A stretch of DNA of 7,977 bases, from positions 1 through 7,977 of the forward strand of contig CAMDRY010000133.1 in assembly GCA_945906975.1 (NCBI GenBank). The letters are read 5' to 3'. Source of the stretch: Bordetella parapertussis. GTDB taxonomy: Bacteria; Pseudomonadota; Gammaproteobacteria; Burkholderiales; SG8-39. Each line of letters starts with the position of its first letter. Positions within the stretch are counted from its first letter, which is position 1. The notes beneath the pieces were generated by a model, which saw nothing but the letters and a program-made list of their open reading frames with translations, ran no database searches and was not told where the DNA came from. A program made the position numbers and the translations under genes. Positions 1 to 5,276 of the stretch are shown here, in pieces.

Positions 1-23
1 GCAAGAGCGTCAGCAAAAAAACG

Positions 24-659
24 ATGAGCAAGAAGATCGCGGGCAAGGCCGCAAAGGCGCCGCTGTTGTTCGCGGTGCGCCACTCGAAAATTCATGGCAA
101 GGGGGCATTTTCCCTCACCACCATCCGCAAGGGCACGCGCTTGATCGAGTATGTCGGCCGTCGTATTCCAGAGAGCCTCGCCGACGAGGTTTATGCGGAA
201 GAGGACGGCAAGCCCTCGCACACCTTCTTGTTCGCGCTCGAAAATGGCGATGTCATTGATGCCACGGTCGGTGGCAACAGCTCACGCTGGATCAACCACT
301 CCTGCGCGCCCAATTGCGAGGCGGTTGGGGAGGATGACGAGGGCGAGGAGCATATTTTCATCGAAGCCATCCGCACCATCAAACCGGGCGAGGAACTGGC
401 GTACGACTACAGTTTCGAATTTGACGAGCCGCATACCAAAAAACTTGCGCAGAAATATGCCTGCCGCTGTGGTGCGCCCAATTGCCGCGGCACGATTCTG
501 GTGAACAAAGAGCCGAAGAAGAAGGCGGAAAAGGCTGCGAAGAAGACCGTCAAGAAGACCGTCAAGAAGACGGTCAAGAAAGCGACCAAGACGGTGGCAA
601 AGCAGGTGTCCAAGACCGCAGGCAAAAAGGCGGTAAAGAAAAGCAAGAAGGCCAAATAA
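24..659 (+). CDS. SET-domain protein-lysine methyltransferase with histone H1-like lysine-rich C-terminal tail
   Basis: Predicted S-adenosylmethionine-dependent protein lysine N-methyltransferase, probably cytoplasmic or nucleoid-associated. Seen in the 211 residues: HGKGAF (24-29) opening the SET fold; the catalytic and SAM-binding segment RWINHSCAPNC (88-98); GEELAYDYSF (122-131) with the usual Tyr; and a post-SET zinc cysteine cluster CRCGAPNC (147-154). From about residue 163 the protein becomes a Lys/Ala/Thr/Val tail with KKTV repeats, like the C-terminal domain of bacterial histone H1-like proteins. The SET family is well known; the substrate here is not, though DNA-binding or self-methylation of the tail is conceivable (inference). 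The start is uncertain. There is no Shine-Dalgarno sequence before the ATG, and the frame is open upstream to the window edge (preceding residues KSVSKKT), so the true start may lie outside. An intrinsic terminator follows. Confidence 0.93.
   Translation: MSKKIAGKAAKAPLLFAVRHSKIHGKGAFSLTTIRKGTRLIEYVGRRIPESLADEVYAEEDGKPSHTFLFALENGDVIDATVGGNSSRWINHSCAPNCEAVGEDDEGEEHIFIEAIRTIKPGEELAYDYSFEFDEPHTKKLAQKYACRCGAPNCRGTILVNKEPKKKAEKAAKKTVKKTVKKTVKKATKTVAKQVSKTAGKKAVKKSKKAK
540..575 (+). repeat. Three tandem 12-bp repeats encoding KKTV
   Basis: The unit AAGAAGACCGTC occurs three times head to tail, in frame, with one third-position change (ACC to ACG) in the last copy. It encodes KKTV-KKTV-KKTV (residues 173-184). 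Degenerate continuation (KKATKTV) follows. Near-identity at the DNA level suggests recent slippage expansion, so tail length is likely to vary between strains (inference). Confidence 0.9.
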
Positions 660-689
660 GCGCTGTCACGGCACACGCCGTGAAACCAG

Positions 690-717
690 GAGCCGGGTAT
701 TTTGCCCGGCTCTTTTT
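690..717 (+). terminator. Rho-independent terminator of the SET gene
   Basis: A perfect 8-bp stem GAGCCGGG / CCCGGCTC (690-697 with 705-712) encloses a 7-nt loop (TATTTTG) and is followed directly by five T (713-717). It sits 30 bp after the SET stop codon and just before the stop of the convergent aminotransferase. No T-run follows the stem on the minus strand, so it looks one-directional. Confidence 0.92.
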
Positions 718-720
718 CAT

Positions 721-1974
721 TCAGCCGGTTTTTTGTGCCGCAACCGATGCCGCAGTGGCATACACCGCACGCGCCGCGTCCACACCGGCGCCGCGCGTCA
801 GTTTGAAGCCTTCAGCGGCGAGCACTGTTTCGAGCGCGGCCAAGGTGATCAAGACCGCATCCTTGCGCGCGTTGTAACCCATCGCGCCGATGCGCCAGAT
901 GCGGCCCTGCAACTGGCCGAACGAGGTGCCGATCTCGATGTTGAAGTCGTTGAGCAGGCCAGAGCGCACGCGCTCGCCGTTGACGCCTTCGGGAATCCAC
1001 ACGCCGGTGACGTTGGGCATCTTGTTGGTCTTGTCGCCGAACACTTTGAGCCCCATCGCTTCGACGCCGGCGACGACCGCGCGGCTTCCGGTCGCATGCC
1101 GCGCAAAAACCTGCGGCAGGCCTTCGCGCAGCATTACGCGCGCGCATTCGCGTGCGCCATAGAGCATGGTGGTCGCTTCGGTGTGATGGTTGAGGGCCTT
1201 GTCGGACCAGTAGTCCATGATCATGGCAAGGTCGAAATAATTGGAGCCGATGATGCCGCCCTTGCCGGCGACGTAATCTGCGGTTTGCAGGCCTTCTTCA
1301 ATGTGGCGCCGGCCGTAAATCACAGCGGCCGCGCCGTCAGACAGCGTCACCGGCGCCGCACCCGAGGGGCCGGCGAGGCATTTTTGCAGGCCGCCGGTGA
1401 CGGCGTCAATTTCCCAGGCGTCGACGGGCAGGGGCGTGCCGCCGATCGAGGCGGTGGCATCCACCTGCAGCAGCACGCCGTGGCGGCGGCAGATCTTGCC
1501 GATCTCGGCCAGCGGTTGCAGCATGGTGGTGGAGGTGTCGCCCTGGCACAAGGCCAGCAGGCGCGGCGAGTGCTGCTTGATCGCCGCCTCGATGGCCTCG
1601 GGCGTGAACACCGTGCCCCACGCGCATTCGATCAGGCGCACATCGGCGCCGATGCGTCGCGCGATTTCGGTTTTCAGCTGGCCGAAGCGGCCGAAACTGG
1701 CCACCAGCACGCGCTCCCCGCGTTCGACCAAAGAGCCCATCACCGCTTCGATGGCCGAGCGTGCGGTACCGTCGATGATGAAAGTCCATTCGTTGCGTGT
1801 TTCAAACACGCCACGGTACAGCGCCATCGTCTCCTTCATGTAACGGCGGAATTGCGGGTCGAACTGCCCCAGCAACTGGGCCGACATGGCTCGGAGCACG
1901 CGCGGATCGGCATTGATGGGGCCGGGGCCCATGAGCAGGCGCGGCAGCGGATCGATATCGTCGTAGAGGTTCAT
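721..1974 (-). CDS. Class V PLP-dependent aminotransferase, PucG-like (ureidoglycine/alanine/serine-glyoxylate type)
   Basis: A 417-residue fold-type I, class V aminotransferase, normal length for the family. Such enzymes transfer an amino group to glyoxylate, giving glycine. Visible motifs: LLMGPGPINADPRVL (14-27) at the N-terminus; LLGQFDPQF (34-42); DGTARSAIEA (68-77); GDTSTTMLQPL (145-155); VDATASIGG (171-179) with the PLP-contacting Asp; the Schiff-base lysine K198 in GGLQKCLAGPSG; and NYFDLAMIMDYW followed by LNHHTEAT (261-268). The LGQFDPQF and NHHTEAT segments look closest to PucG, the (S)-ureidoglycine-glyoxylate aminotransferase of purine breakdown. From memory, that enzyme uses Gln37 and Asn264; here Gln37 and Asn262 are in matching places. 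No other purine-catabolic gene is nearby, so alanine- or serine-glyoxylate transamination remains possible. The ATG has no clear Shine-Dalgarno sequence. It is divergent from msrA. Confidence 0.9.
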   Translation of the reverse strand: MNLYDDIDPLPRLLMGPGPINADPRVLRAMSAQLLGQFDPQFRRYMKETMALYRGVFETRNEWTFIIDGTARSAIEAVMGSLVERGERVLVASFGRFGQLKTEIARRIGADVRLIECAWGTVFTPEAIEAAIKQHSPRLLALCQGDTSTTMLQPLAEIGKICRRHGVLLQVDATASIGGTPLPVDAWEIDAVTGGLQKCLAGPSGAAPVTLSDGAAAVIYGRRHIEEGLQTADYVAGKGGIIGSNYFDLAMIMDYWSDKALNHHTEATTMLYGARECARVMLREGLPQVFARHATGSRAVVAGVEAMGLKVFGDKTNKMPNVTGVWIPEGVNGERVRSGLLNDFNIEIGTSFGQLQGRIWRIGAMGYNARKDAVLITLAALETVLAAEGFKLTRGAGVDAARAVYATAASVAAQKTG

Positions 1975-2112
1975 GGTTTAATTTATGCGCTTGTGTTGTT
2001 GCTTCGTTGATGGTCTGCTAATTGAGGATTGGAAGCGCGACCGAAGTGTGATTGTATAGCGGCGTGCGCAGGTGCGCCGCATGGCAGAATACGGGCTCAA
2101 CGGAGAACAGAT
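1975..2112. promoter_or_regulatory. Divergent intergenic region between the aminotransferase and msrA
   Basis: This 138 bp must hold the promoters of both divergent genes. Candidates seen by eye: on the minus strand TATACAAT (2051-2058), a good -10 for the aminotransferase but with no convincing -35; on the plus strand CAGAAT (2085-2090), a possible -10 for msrA. A good Shine-Dalgarno GGAGA (2102-2106) lies 6 nt before the msrA ATG and decides its start. A short hairpin GCGCA-GG-TGCGC (2067-2078) lies between. Exact promoters are guesses. Confidence 0.45.
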
Positions 2113-2649
2113 ATGAGCAAAGAAATTGCAACGCTGGCCGGAGGCTGCTTGTGGTGCCTTGAGGCGGTCTATGACGAAATCAAGGGTGTGGACGCGGTCG
2201 AGTCCGGTTATATGGGGGGAAAAAATGCCAACCCGACCTATGAACAGGTCTGCGGCGGGCAGACCGGGCACGCCGAGGTGATCCAGATCAGCTTTGATCC
2301 GCAGGCGGTGAGTTTTCGCGAGTTGCTGGAAGTGTTTTTTGTCATCCACGACCCGACCACACTGAACCGGCAGGGCAATGACGCCGGTACGCAGTACCGT
2401 TCGGCCATTTTTTACCATTCGCCCGTGCAGCAGTCCCTGGCGCAGGACGTGATTTCGAAGCTTACTGCGGAAAAACTCTGGCATGACCCCGTTGTGACCG
2501 AGGTGGTTCCGGCGGAAACCTTTTACGTTGCCGAGACCTATCATCAGGAATACTACGTGCGCAATCCGCAGCAGTCTTACTGCGCCTTCGTTGTCGCGCC
2601 CAAGGTCGCCAAGTTCCGCAAACACTTCGTCGAGCACCTGAAAAAATAG
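2113..2649 (+). CDS. msrA: Peptide-methionine (S)-S-oxide reductase MsrA
   Basis: Reduces the S-epimer of methionine sulfoxide, free or in proteins, using thioredoxin; a cytosolic oxidative-damage repair enzyme. The 178 residues contain the whole MsrA domain: catalytic Cys12 in GGCLWCLE (10-17), the GYMGGKNANPTYEQVCGGQTGHAEV block (32-55), FFVIHDPTTLNRQGNDAGTQYRS (75-97), and FYVAETYHQEYY (137-148) followed by SYC with the likely resolving Cys157. Cys15 gives the GCxWC form. The usual motif is GCFWC; here Leu13 replaces the Phe that lines the methyl pocket. No signal peptide. The ATG at 2113 is preferred over an in-frame codon 84 nt upstream because a GGAGA ribosome-binding site sits 6 nt before it and the family alignment starts here. 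It converges on the DUF72 gene with an 18 bp gap and no obvious terminator between them. Confidence 0.97.
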   Translation: MSKEIATLAGGCLWCLEAVYDEIKGVDAVESGYMGGKNANPTYEQVCGGQTGHAEVIQISFDPQAVSFRELLEVFFVIHDPTTLNRQGNDAGTQYRSAIFYHSPVQQSLAQDVISKLTAEKLWHDPVVTEVVPAETFYVAETYHQEYYVRNPQQSYCAFVVAPKVAKFRKHFVEHLKK

Positions 2650-2667
2650 CCGTAGCTGCAGGCCCGG

Positions 2668-3666
2668 TCAGGTTCTACCCAGCTTTTCGAGAATGCGTTT
2701 GGCCAGCTTGGCCATCGACAGCGGCGAACTGCCTTCGGCCTTGTTGTTGGCCGTGACAAAGGCCGCTTGCCCGGCGGTGACGGCGTTCGCGCAGGCGTCG
2801 GCCAGGCCTTCGCGGGATTGCGGGTCTTCGTCCACAAGGCGGTTGAACGGACGGTAATGCGCCTTCGCCTCCTCGTAGGCGTAAGCGGCGTGCAGGTTCC
2901 AGCGCGCCACCAGCGCACCGGGGGCAAGGCCCTCTAGCGCCGCAAGTTGCTCGGCCACACCGGGCATGCGCGGGTTGATGCCGATGCAGTAGCGGGCGTT
3001 GTTGTCGTTGAGCGCGGCCGCAAGCTGCGGCGTCAGCAGGGACGGATCGCGCAACTCCACCGCATACAAGGGGCCGCGCGGCAGCCGGGCGAGAAAGGCA
3101 TGCAGTCGGTCGGCAAAGCGGTCCGGTTGCGCCGCGGCGGCCTTGCCCATGGGCGAAAACTGAAACACCAGCGGACCGGCTTTGTCGCCCAGGCCGGCGC
3201 TGCACGGTGCGATGAATTGTTCGATGACATGCGCGGCGTCGAGAAAGCGCGGGTTGTCCCCGGCGATGCGGCCGCCCGCGCCGCGGATATGGGCATCGGT
3301 GCAGGTGTTGGTGGCTTTGGTGATGAAGCGAAATGGCGCCGGCACCTGTGCCGCGTAAGCGGCGTATTGGGCTTCGGCAAGCGGCGCGTAAAAGCTACGG
3401 TCTATGCCGACAGTGCGAAACAGCGGGTGTCGTCCATAGGCGAGGAGGCCGCGTTTTGACAGCAAGGACTCGGGCAGGGATTCTGCGTAGACCAGACCTG
3501 CCCAGCCTGGAAAGGCCCAGGACGAGGTTCCCAGATGCAGACCCGCAGGCATGGCCGCCCCTAACGCCCTTGTCTCGGCGTCGAGCACCGCAGGCGCGGG
3601 CTCGCGCGCGGCATTTTTTGGCGGCGGCGCTTCGTCTGCGCCGAAAAGGGAAAGCTGATCGGTCAT
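2668..3666 (-). CDS. DUF72 (YecE-like) family protein with N-terminal beta-clamp-binding motif
   Basis: A 332-residue member of the DUF72 / YecE family, a TIM-barrel fold of unknown biochemical function. Family signatures seen: HLGTSSWAFPGW (44-55), VGIDRSFYAP (86-95), FRFITKATN (112-120), GPLVFQFSP (164-172), YAVELRDPS (201-209), VARWNLH (253-259), and the C-terminal block FVTANNKAEGSSPLSMAKLAKRI (303-325). Before the barrel lies a roughly 40-residue Pro/Ala-rich extension beginning MTDQLSLFGADE. QLSLF matches the canonical bacterial DnaN (sliding clamp) binding motif QL(S/D)LF, placed at the extreme terminus where such motifs often work; the DNA link is inference. The ATG at 3666 is chosen over an in-frame TTG at 3693, because that TTG overlaps a -10-like element and would add nothing conserved. 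No cofactor or catalytic residue can be assigned. Confidence 0.92.
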   Translation of the reverse strand: MTDQLSLFGADEAPPPKNAAREPAPAVLDAETRALGAAMPAGLHLGTSSWAFPGWAGLVYAESLPESLLSKRGLLAYGRHPLFRTVGIDRSFYAPLAEAQYAAYAAQVPAPFRFITKATNTCTDAHIRGAGGRIAGDNPRFLDAAHVIEQFIAPCSAGLGDKAGPLVFQFSPMGKAAAAQPDRFADRLHAFLARLPRGPLYAVELRDPSLLTPQLAAALNDNNARYCIGINPRMPGVAEQLAALEGLAPGALVARWNLHAAYAYEEAKAHYRPFNRLVDEDPQSREGLADACANAVTAGQAAFVTANNKAEGSSPLSMAKLAKRILEKLGRT

Positions 3667-3692
3667 GGCGGAATGGTGGCCAGGGTGTGCCA

Positions 3693-3698
3693 AGTGTA
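3693..3698 (-). promoter_or_regulatory. Candidate -10 element for the DUF72 gene
   Basis: TACACT on the minus strand, 26 bp upstream of the ATG at 3666, resembles a sigma-70 -10 box. The region 17 bp further upstream has no clear -35. It would give a leader of roughly 20 nt. Weak evidence, by position and sequence only. Confidence 0.3.
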
Positions 3699-3784
3699 GG
3701 CGGGGTGCGAGGGTTCCGCTGTTTCGGTCGGGCTTGGGGTATCCGGCGGTATGAATCGCTTCGCGGTCTTGCCAGCCGGATGGG

Positions 3785-3816
3785 TGAAATGAAACAGGGC
3801 GGCTGTCGCCGCCCTG
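3785..3816 (-). terminator. Likely intrinsic terminator of the ComEA-like gene
   Basis: On the minus strand a perfect 9-bp GC-rich stem, CAGGGCGGC / GCCGCCCTG (3808-3816 with 3795-3803, 4-nt loop), is followed by TTTCATTTC. It lies about 40 bp after the stop of the ComEA-like gene and upstream of the DUF72 gene, so it should separate their transcripts. The T-tract is interrupted, so efficiency is uncertain. Confidence 0.65.
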
Positions 3817-3856
3817 CAGTGTGTTGCCGGCGGGCCGGCTGGCTGACGTTAAGGAG

Positions 3857-4255
3857 TTATTTCTTTTTCTCTTCTTTTTTCATATCTTTCTTCTCTTCCC
3901 TGGAACCCTGCTTGGCGATGACCAGGTCCTTGATCGCCTCATAGGCGTCTTTGGGGATGATTTTCTTTTTCAGCAACTCATCCTTGCCCGAGTACGGACG
4001 GCTTTTTATGATGGCCTTGGCGCGCGCTTCGCCGATTTTTGGCAGTGTGGCGAGATCTTTTTCAGATGCGCTGTTGATGTCCATCAGTTCTTTTTTTGCT
4101 TCGGCCGGCTTGGCTGCCTCGCTTTTAGTGGCCTCGCTTTTGGGCGCTTCGGCTTTTGCCGCGGGGGCCTTGGTTGCGTCGGCCTTGGATTGGGCGAAGG
4201 CGGCGCCGGACACGGCGATGAGCAGGGCGAGGCTGAGGCTGGCGAGTTTATTCAC
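3857..4255 (-). CDS. Secreted ComEA-like helix-hairpin-helix protein with low-complexity linker and lysine tail
   Basis: 132 residues. A clear Sec signal peptide (1-21: MNKLA, hydrophobic SLSLALLIAVSGAA, cleavage after AFA) predicts a periplasmic protein. Residues 22-56 are a low-complexity Ala/Lys/Glu/Ser/Pro linker (KSEATKSEAAKPAEAKKE). Residues 57-115 form the ComEA-type helix-hairpin-helix domain: MDINSASEKDLATLPKIG (58-75), then EARAKAIIKSRPYSGKDELLKKKIIP. The hairpin has Lys73 where the first Gly of LPGIG is more usual. The last 16 residues are GSREEKKDMKKEEKKK. ComEA proteins bind incoming DNA in the periplasm during natural transformation; this small beta-proteobacterial type has a less certain role, but sequence-nonspecific DNA contact is plausible. 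The GTG start is supported by GGAGA 5 nt upstream and by the signal peptide beginning there. Not comEA proper with confidence, so no symbol is given. Confidence 0.88.
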   Translation of the reverse strand: MNKLASLSLALLIAVSGAAFAQSKADATKAPAAKAEAPKSEATKSEAAKPAEAKKELMDINSASEKDLATLPKIGEARAKAIIKSRPYSGKDELLKKKIIPKDAYEAIKDLVIAKQGSREEKKDMKKEEKKK

Positions 4256-4259
4256 GGGG

Positions 4260-4264
4260 TCTCC
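4260..4264 (-). promoter_or_regulatory. Ribosome-binding site deciding the GTG start of the ComEA-like gene
   Basis: GGAGA on the minus strand ends 4 nt before the GTG (GGAG with spacer ACCCC). It is the only good Shine-Dalgarno near the signal peptide and fixes the non-ATG start. The remaining 108 bp up to the pdxH stop is AT-rich around 4321-4345 and probably holds the gene's promoter, but no box can be named. A run of seven T on the minus strand (4296-4302) has no adjacent hairpin. Confidence 0.7.
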
Positions 4265-4372
4265 GGCAATGAAGTGAAGCTGGGATGGTGAGGCGAAAAA
4301 AAGCGCTGGCAGGCAAGAAATAAAAAATGCATCTTATTTAAACACAAGGCAAGGCGCGAACGGCAGCGCGGC

Positions 4373-5017
4373 TCAGGGGGCGAGGCGCTCGATGATCCAG
4401 CCATCGGCCTCGCGCCGGTAACGCAGGCGGTCGTGCAGGCGGCTGCGCCGCCCCTGCCAGAACTCCATTTCCGCCGGCACCAGGCGGTAGCCGCCCCAAT
4501 GTGCTGGACGCGGCACCTTATCGCCGTACTGTTTGCCCTTTTGCTCGAAGCGCGATTCAAGCTCGGTACGGTCATGCAAGACCTGACTTTGCGGCGAAGC
4601 GTGGGCGCCGATTCTTGACAGCAGCGGACGGCTGGCGAAATACGCGTCCGACTCCGCGGCATCGACCTTTTCAATGTGCCCGTCTATGCGCACCTCGCGC
4701 TCCAGTTCGACCCAGAAAAACAGCAGGCCGGCAAGCGGGTTTGCTGCGAGTTCCAGCCCTTTGCGACTGCTGTAATTGGTGAAAAAGACAAAGCCGCGCG
4801 CATCGACGCCCTTGAGCAACACGATGCGCGCCGTCGGTTGCGCCCCGCCCCCGGCCACCGGCGCCGCGGTGGCCAGCGTCATGGCCGTTGGTTCGGGCAG
4901 CTTGGCACTCAGCGCCTCTTTCATCCACACCGAGAATTGTGCGAAAGGGTCGCGCAGCACGTCCTTCTCGTCCAGATTTTTAAGGGCGTAATCTTTGCGC
5001 AAGTCTGCGATATTCAT
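4373..5017 (-). CDS. pdxH: Pyridoxine/pyridoxamine 5'-phosphate oxidase PdxH
   Basis: FMN-dependent oxidase that converts pyridoxine or pyridoxamine 5'-phosphate to PLP, the last step of vitamin B6 synthesis and salvage; a cytosolic homodimer. The 214 residues match the family from end to end: [15 protein letters not shown] (3-17), [10 protein letters not shown] (41-50), [25 protein letters not shown] (63-87, FMN binding), [14 protein letters not shown] (105-118), [22 protein letters not shown] (126-147), HWGGYRLVP (173-181) and the C-terminal [15 protein letters not shown] (186-200), whose Arg-Leu-His contacts the substrate phosphate/PLP. The ATG at 5017 is preferred over an in-frame TTG 60 nt upstream because AGGA lies 5 nt before it and PdxH homology begins here. 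It supplies the cofactor for the PLP aminotransferase at 721-1974, but the two genes are not co-transcribed in any visible way. Confidence 0.97.
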   Translation of the reverse strand: MNIADLRKDYALKNLDEKDVLRDPFAQFSVWMKEALSAKLPEPTAMTLATAAPVAGGGAQPTARIVLLKGVDARGFVFFTNYSSRKGLELAANPLAGLLFFWVELEREVRIDGHIEKVDAAESDAYFASRPLLSRIGAHASPQSQVLHDRTELESRFEQKGKQYGDKVPRPAHWGGYRLVPAEMEFWQGRRSRLHDRLRYRREADGWIIERLAP

Positions 5018-5022
5018 ATGGT

Positions 5023-5026
5023 TCCT
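5023..5026 (-). promoter_or_regulatory. Ribosome-binding site of pdxH
   Basis: AGGA on the minus strand, 5 nt upstream of the ATG at 5017. It supports that start over the upstream TTG. Confidence 0.65.
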
Positions 5027-5096
5027 GGCGGCTGTTGTTAGTTCGTCTGCGTGCTCACGGATGCGTGTGTGTGCCAATGGCCGGGGCCGGTGTTGA

Positions 5097-5112
5097 CGTG
5101 AGCGTGGTCACA
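5097..5112. promoter_or_regulatory. CRP/FNR-family-like palindromic operator upstream of pdxH
   Basis: CGTGAGCGTGGTCACA, i.e. TGTGA-N6-TCACG on the other strand. It matches 9 of the 10 specified positions of the CRP consensus TGTGA-N6-TCACA. It lies 80 bp upstream of the pdxH ATG and 165 bp upstream of the hydrolase gene, so it could act on either. Function is inferred from sequence likeness only. Confidence 0.35.
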
Positions 5113-5140
5113 GCGGCCTCATGCAATTTTCCTCGGGTTG

Positions 5141-5157
5141 CCGGAAATGACCGGAAA
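5141..5157. repeat. Direct repeat of CCGGAAA at 10-bp spacing
   Basis: CCGGAAA occurs at 5141-5147 and again at 5151-5157, start to start 10 bp, about one helical turn. This is the geometry of a tandem protein-binding site. No known regulator is recognised, and chance is possible for 7-mers. Confidence 0.4.
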
Positions 5158-5167
5158 ACTCAGGGCT

Positions 5168-5189
5168 GGTGCCGATCGGGATCGGCGCC
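5168..5189. repeat. Near-perfect inverted repeat between pdxH and the hydrolase gene
   Basis: GGTGCCGATC (5168-5177) and GATCGGCGCC (5180-5189) pair over 10 bp with one T-G wobble around a 2-bp centre. No T-run follows on either strand, so it is not an obvious terminator. It may be an operator or a short palindromic element. Function unknown. Confidence 0.5.
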
Positions 5190-5263
5190 ATGGGCATGGG
5201 TGTGGCGCGCCAGCCTTTGCTTCCTCGCGCAGGCAGGGGCCCGGTCGCACTACCCCGACGCGT

Positions 5264-5269
5264 TAGAAT
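5264..5269 (+). promoter_or_regulatory. Candidate -10 element, possibly giving a leaderless transcript
   Basis: TAGAAT fits the sigma-70 -10 consensus in five of six positions. Transcription starting about 7 nt downstream would begin at or next to the hydrolase ATG at 5277. No convincing -35 is seen 16-18 bp upstream. Confidence 0.4.
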
Positions 5270-5276
5270 GGCGCCC

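Noticed and set aside
733..2010. A 425-codon plus-strand open frame opposite the aminotransferase
   Set aside because: Its residues look like the antisense of a GC-rich gene (His/Arg/Ala/Gly-rich, no domain), while the minus strand carries a complete class V aminotransferase.
3821..4291. Phe/Gly-rich plus-strand open frame, superficially membrane-like
   Set aside because: It is the reverse complement of the Lys/Glu/Ala codons of the ComEA-like gene, which has a signal peptide and an HhH domain; the hydrophobicity is an artefact.
4296..4302. T7 run on the minus strand after pdxH, a possible terminator
   Set aside because: No hairpin lies directly before it; the only pairing (GCGCTG with CAGCGC) spans about 50 nt.
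721..5017. Idea that pdxH and the PLP-dependent aminotransferase form a functional unit
   Set aside because: Three unrelated genes and a terminator lie between them, and PdxH serves all PLP enzymes; co-location is probably chance.
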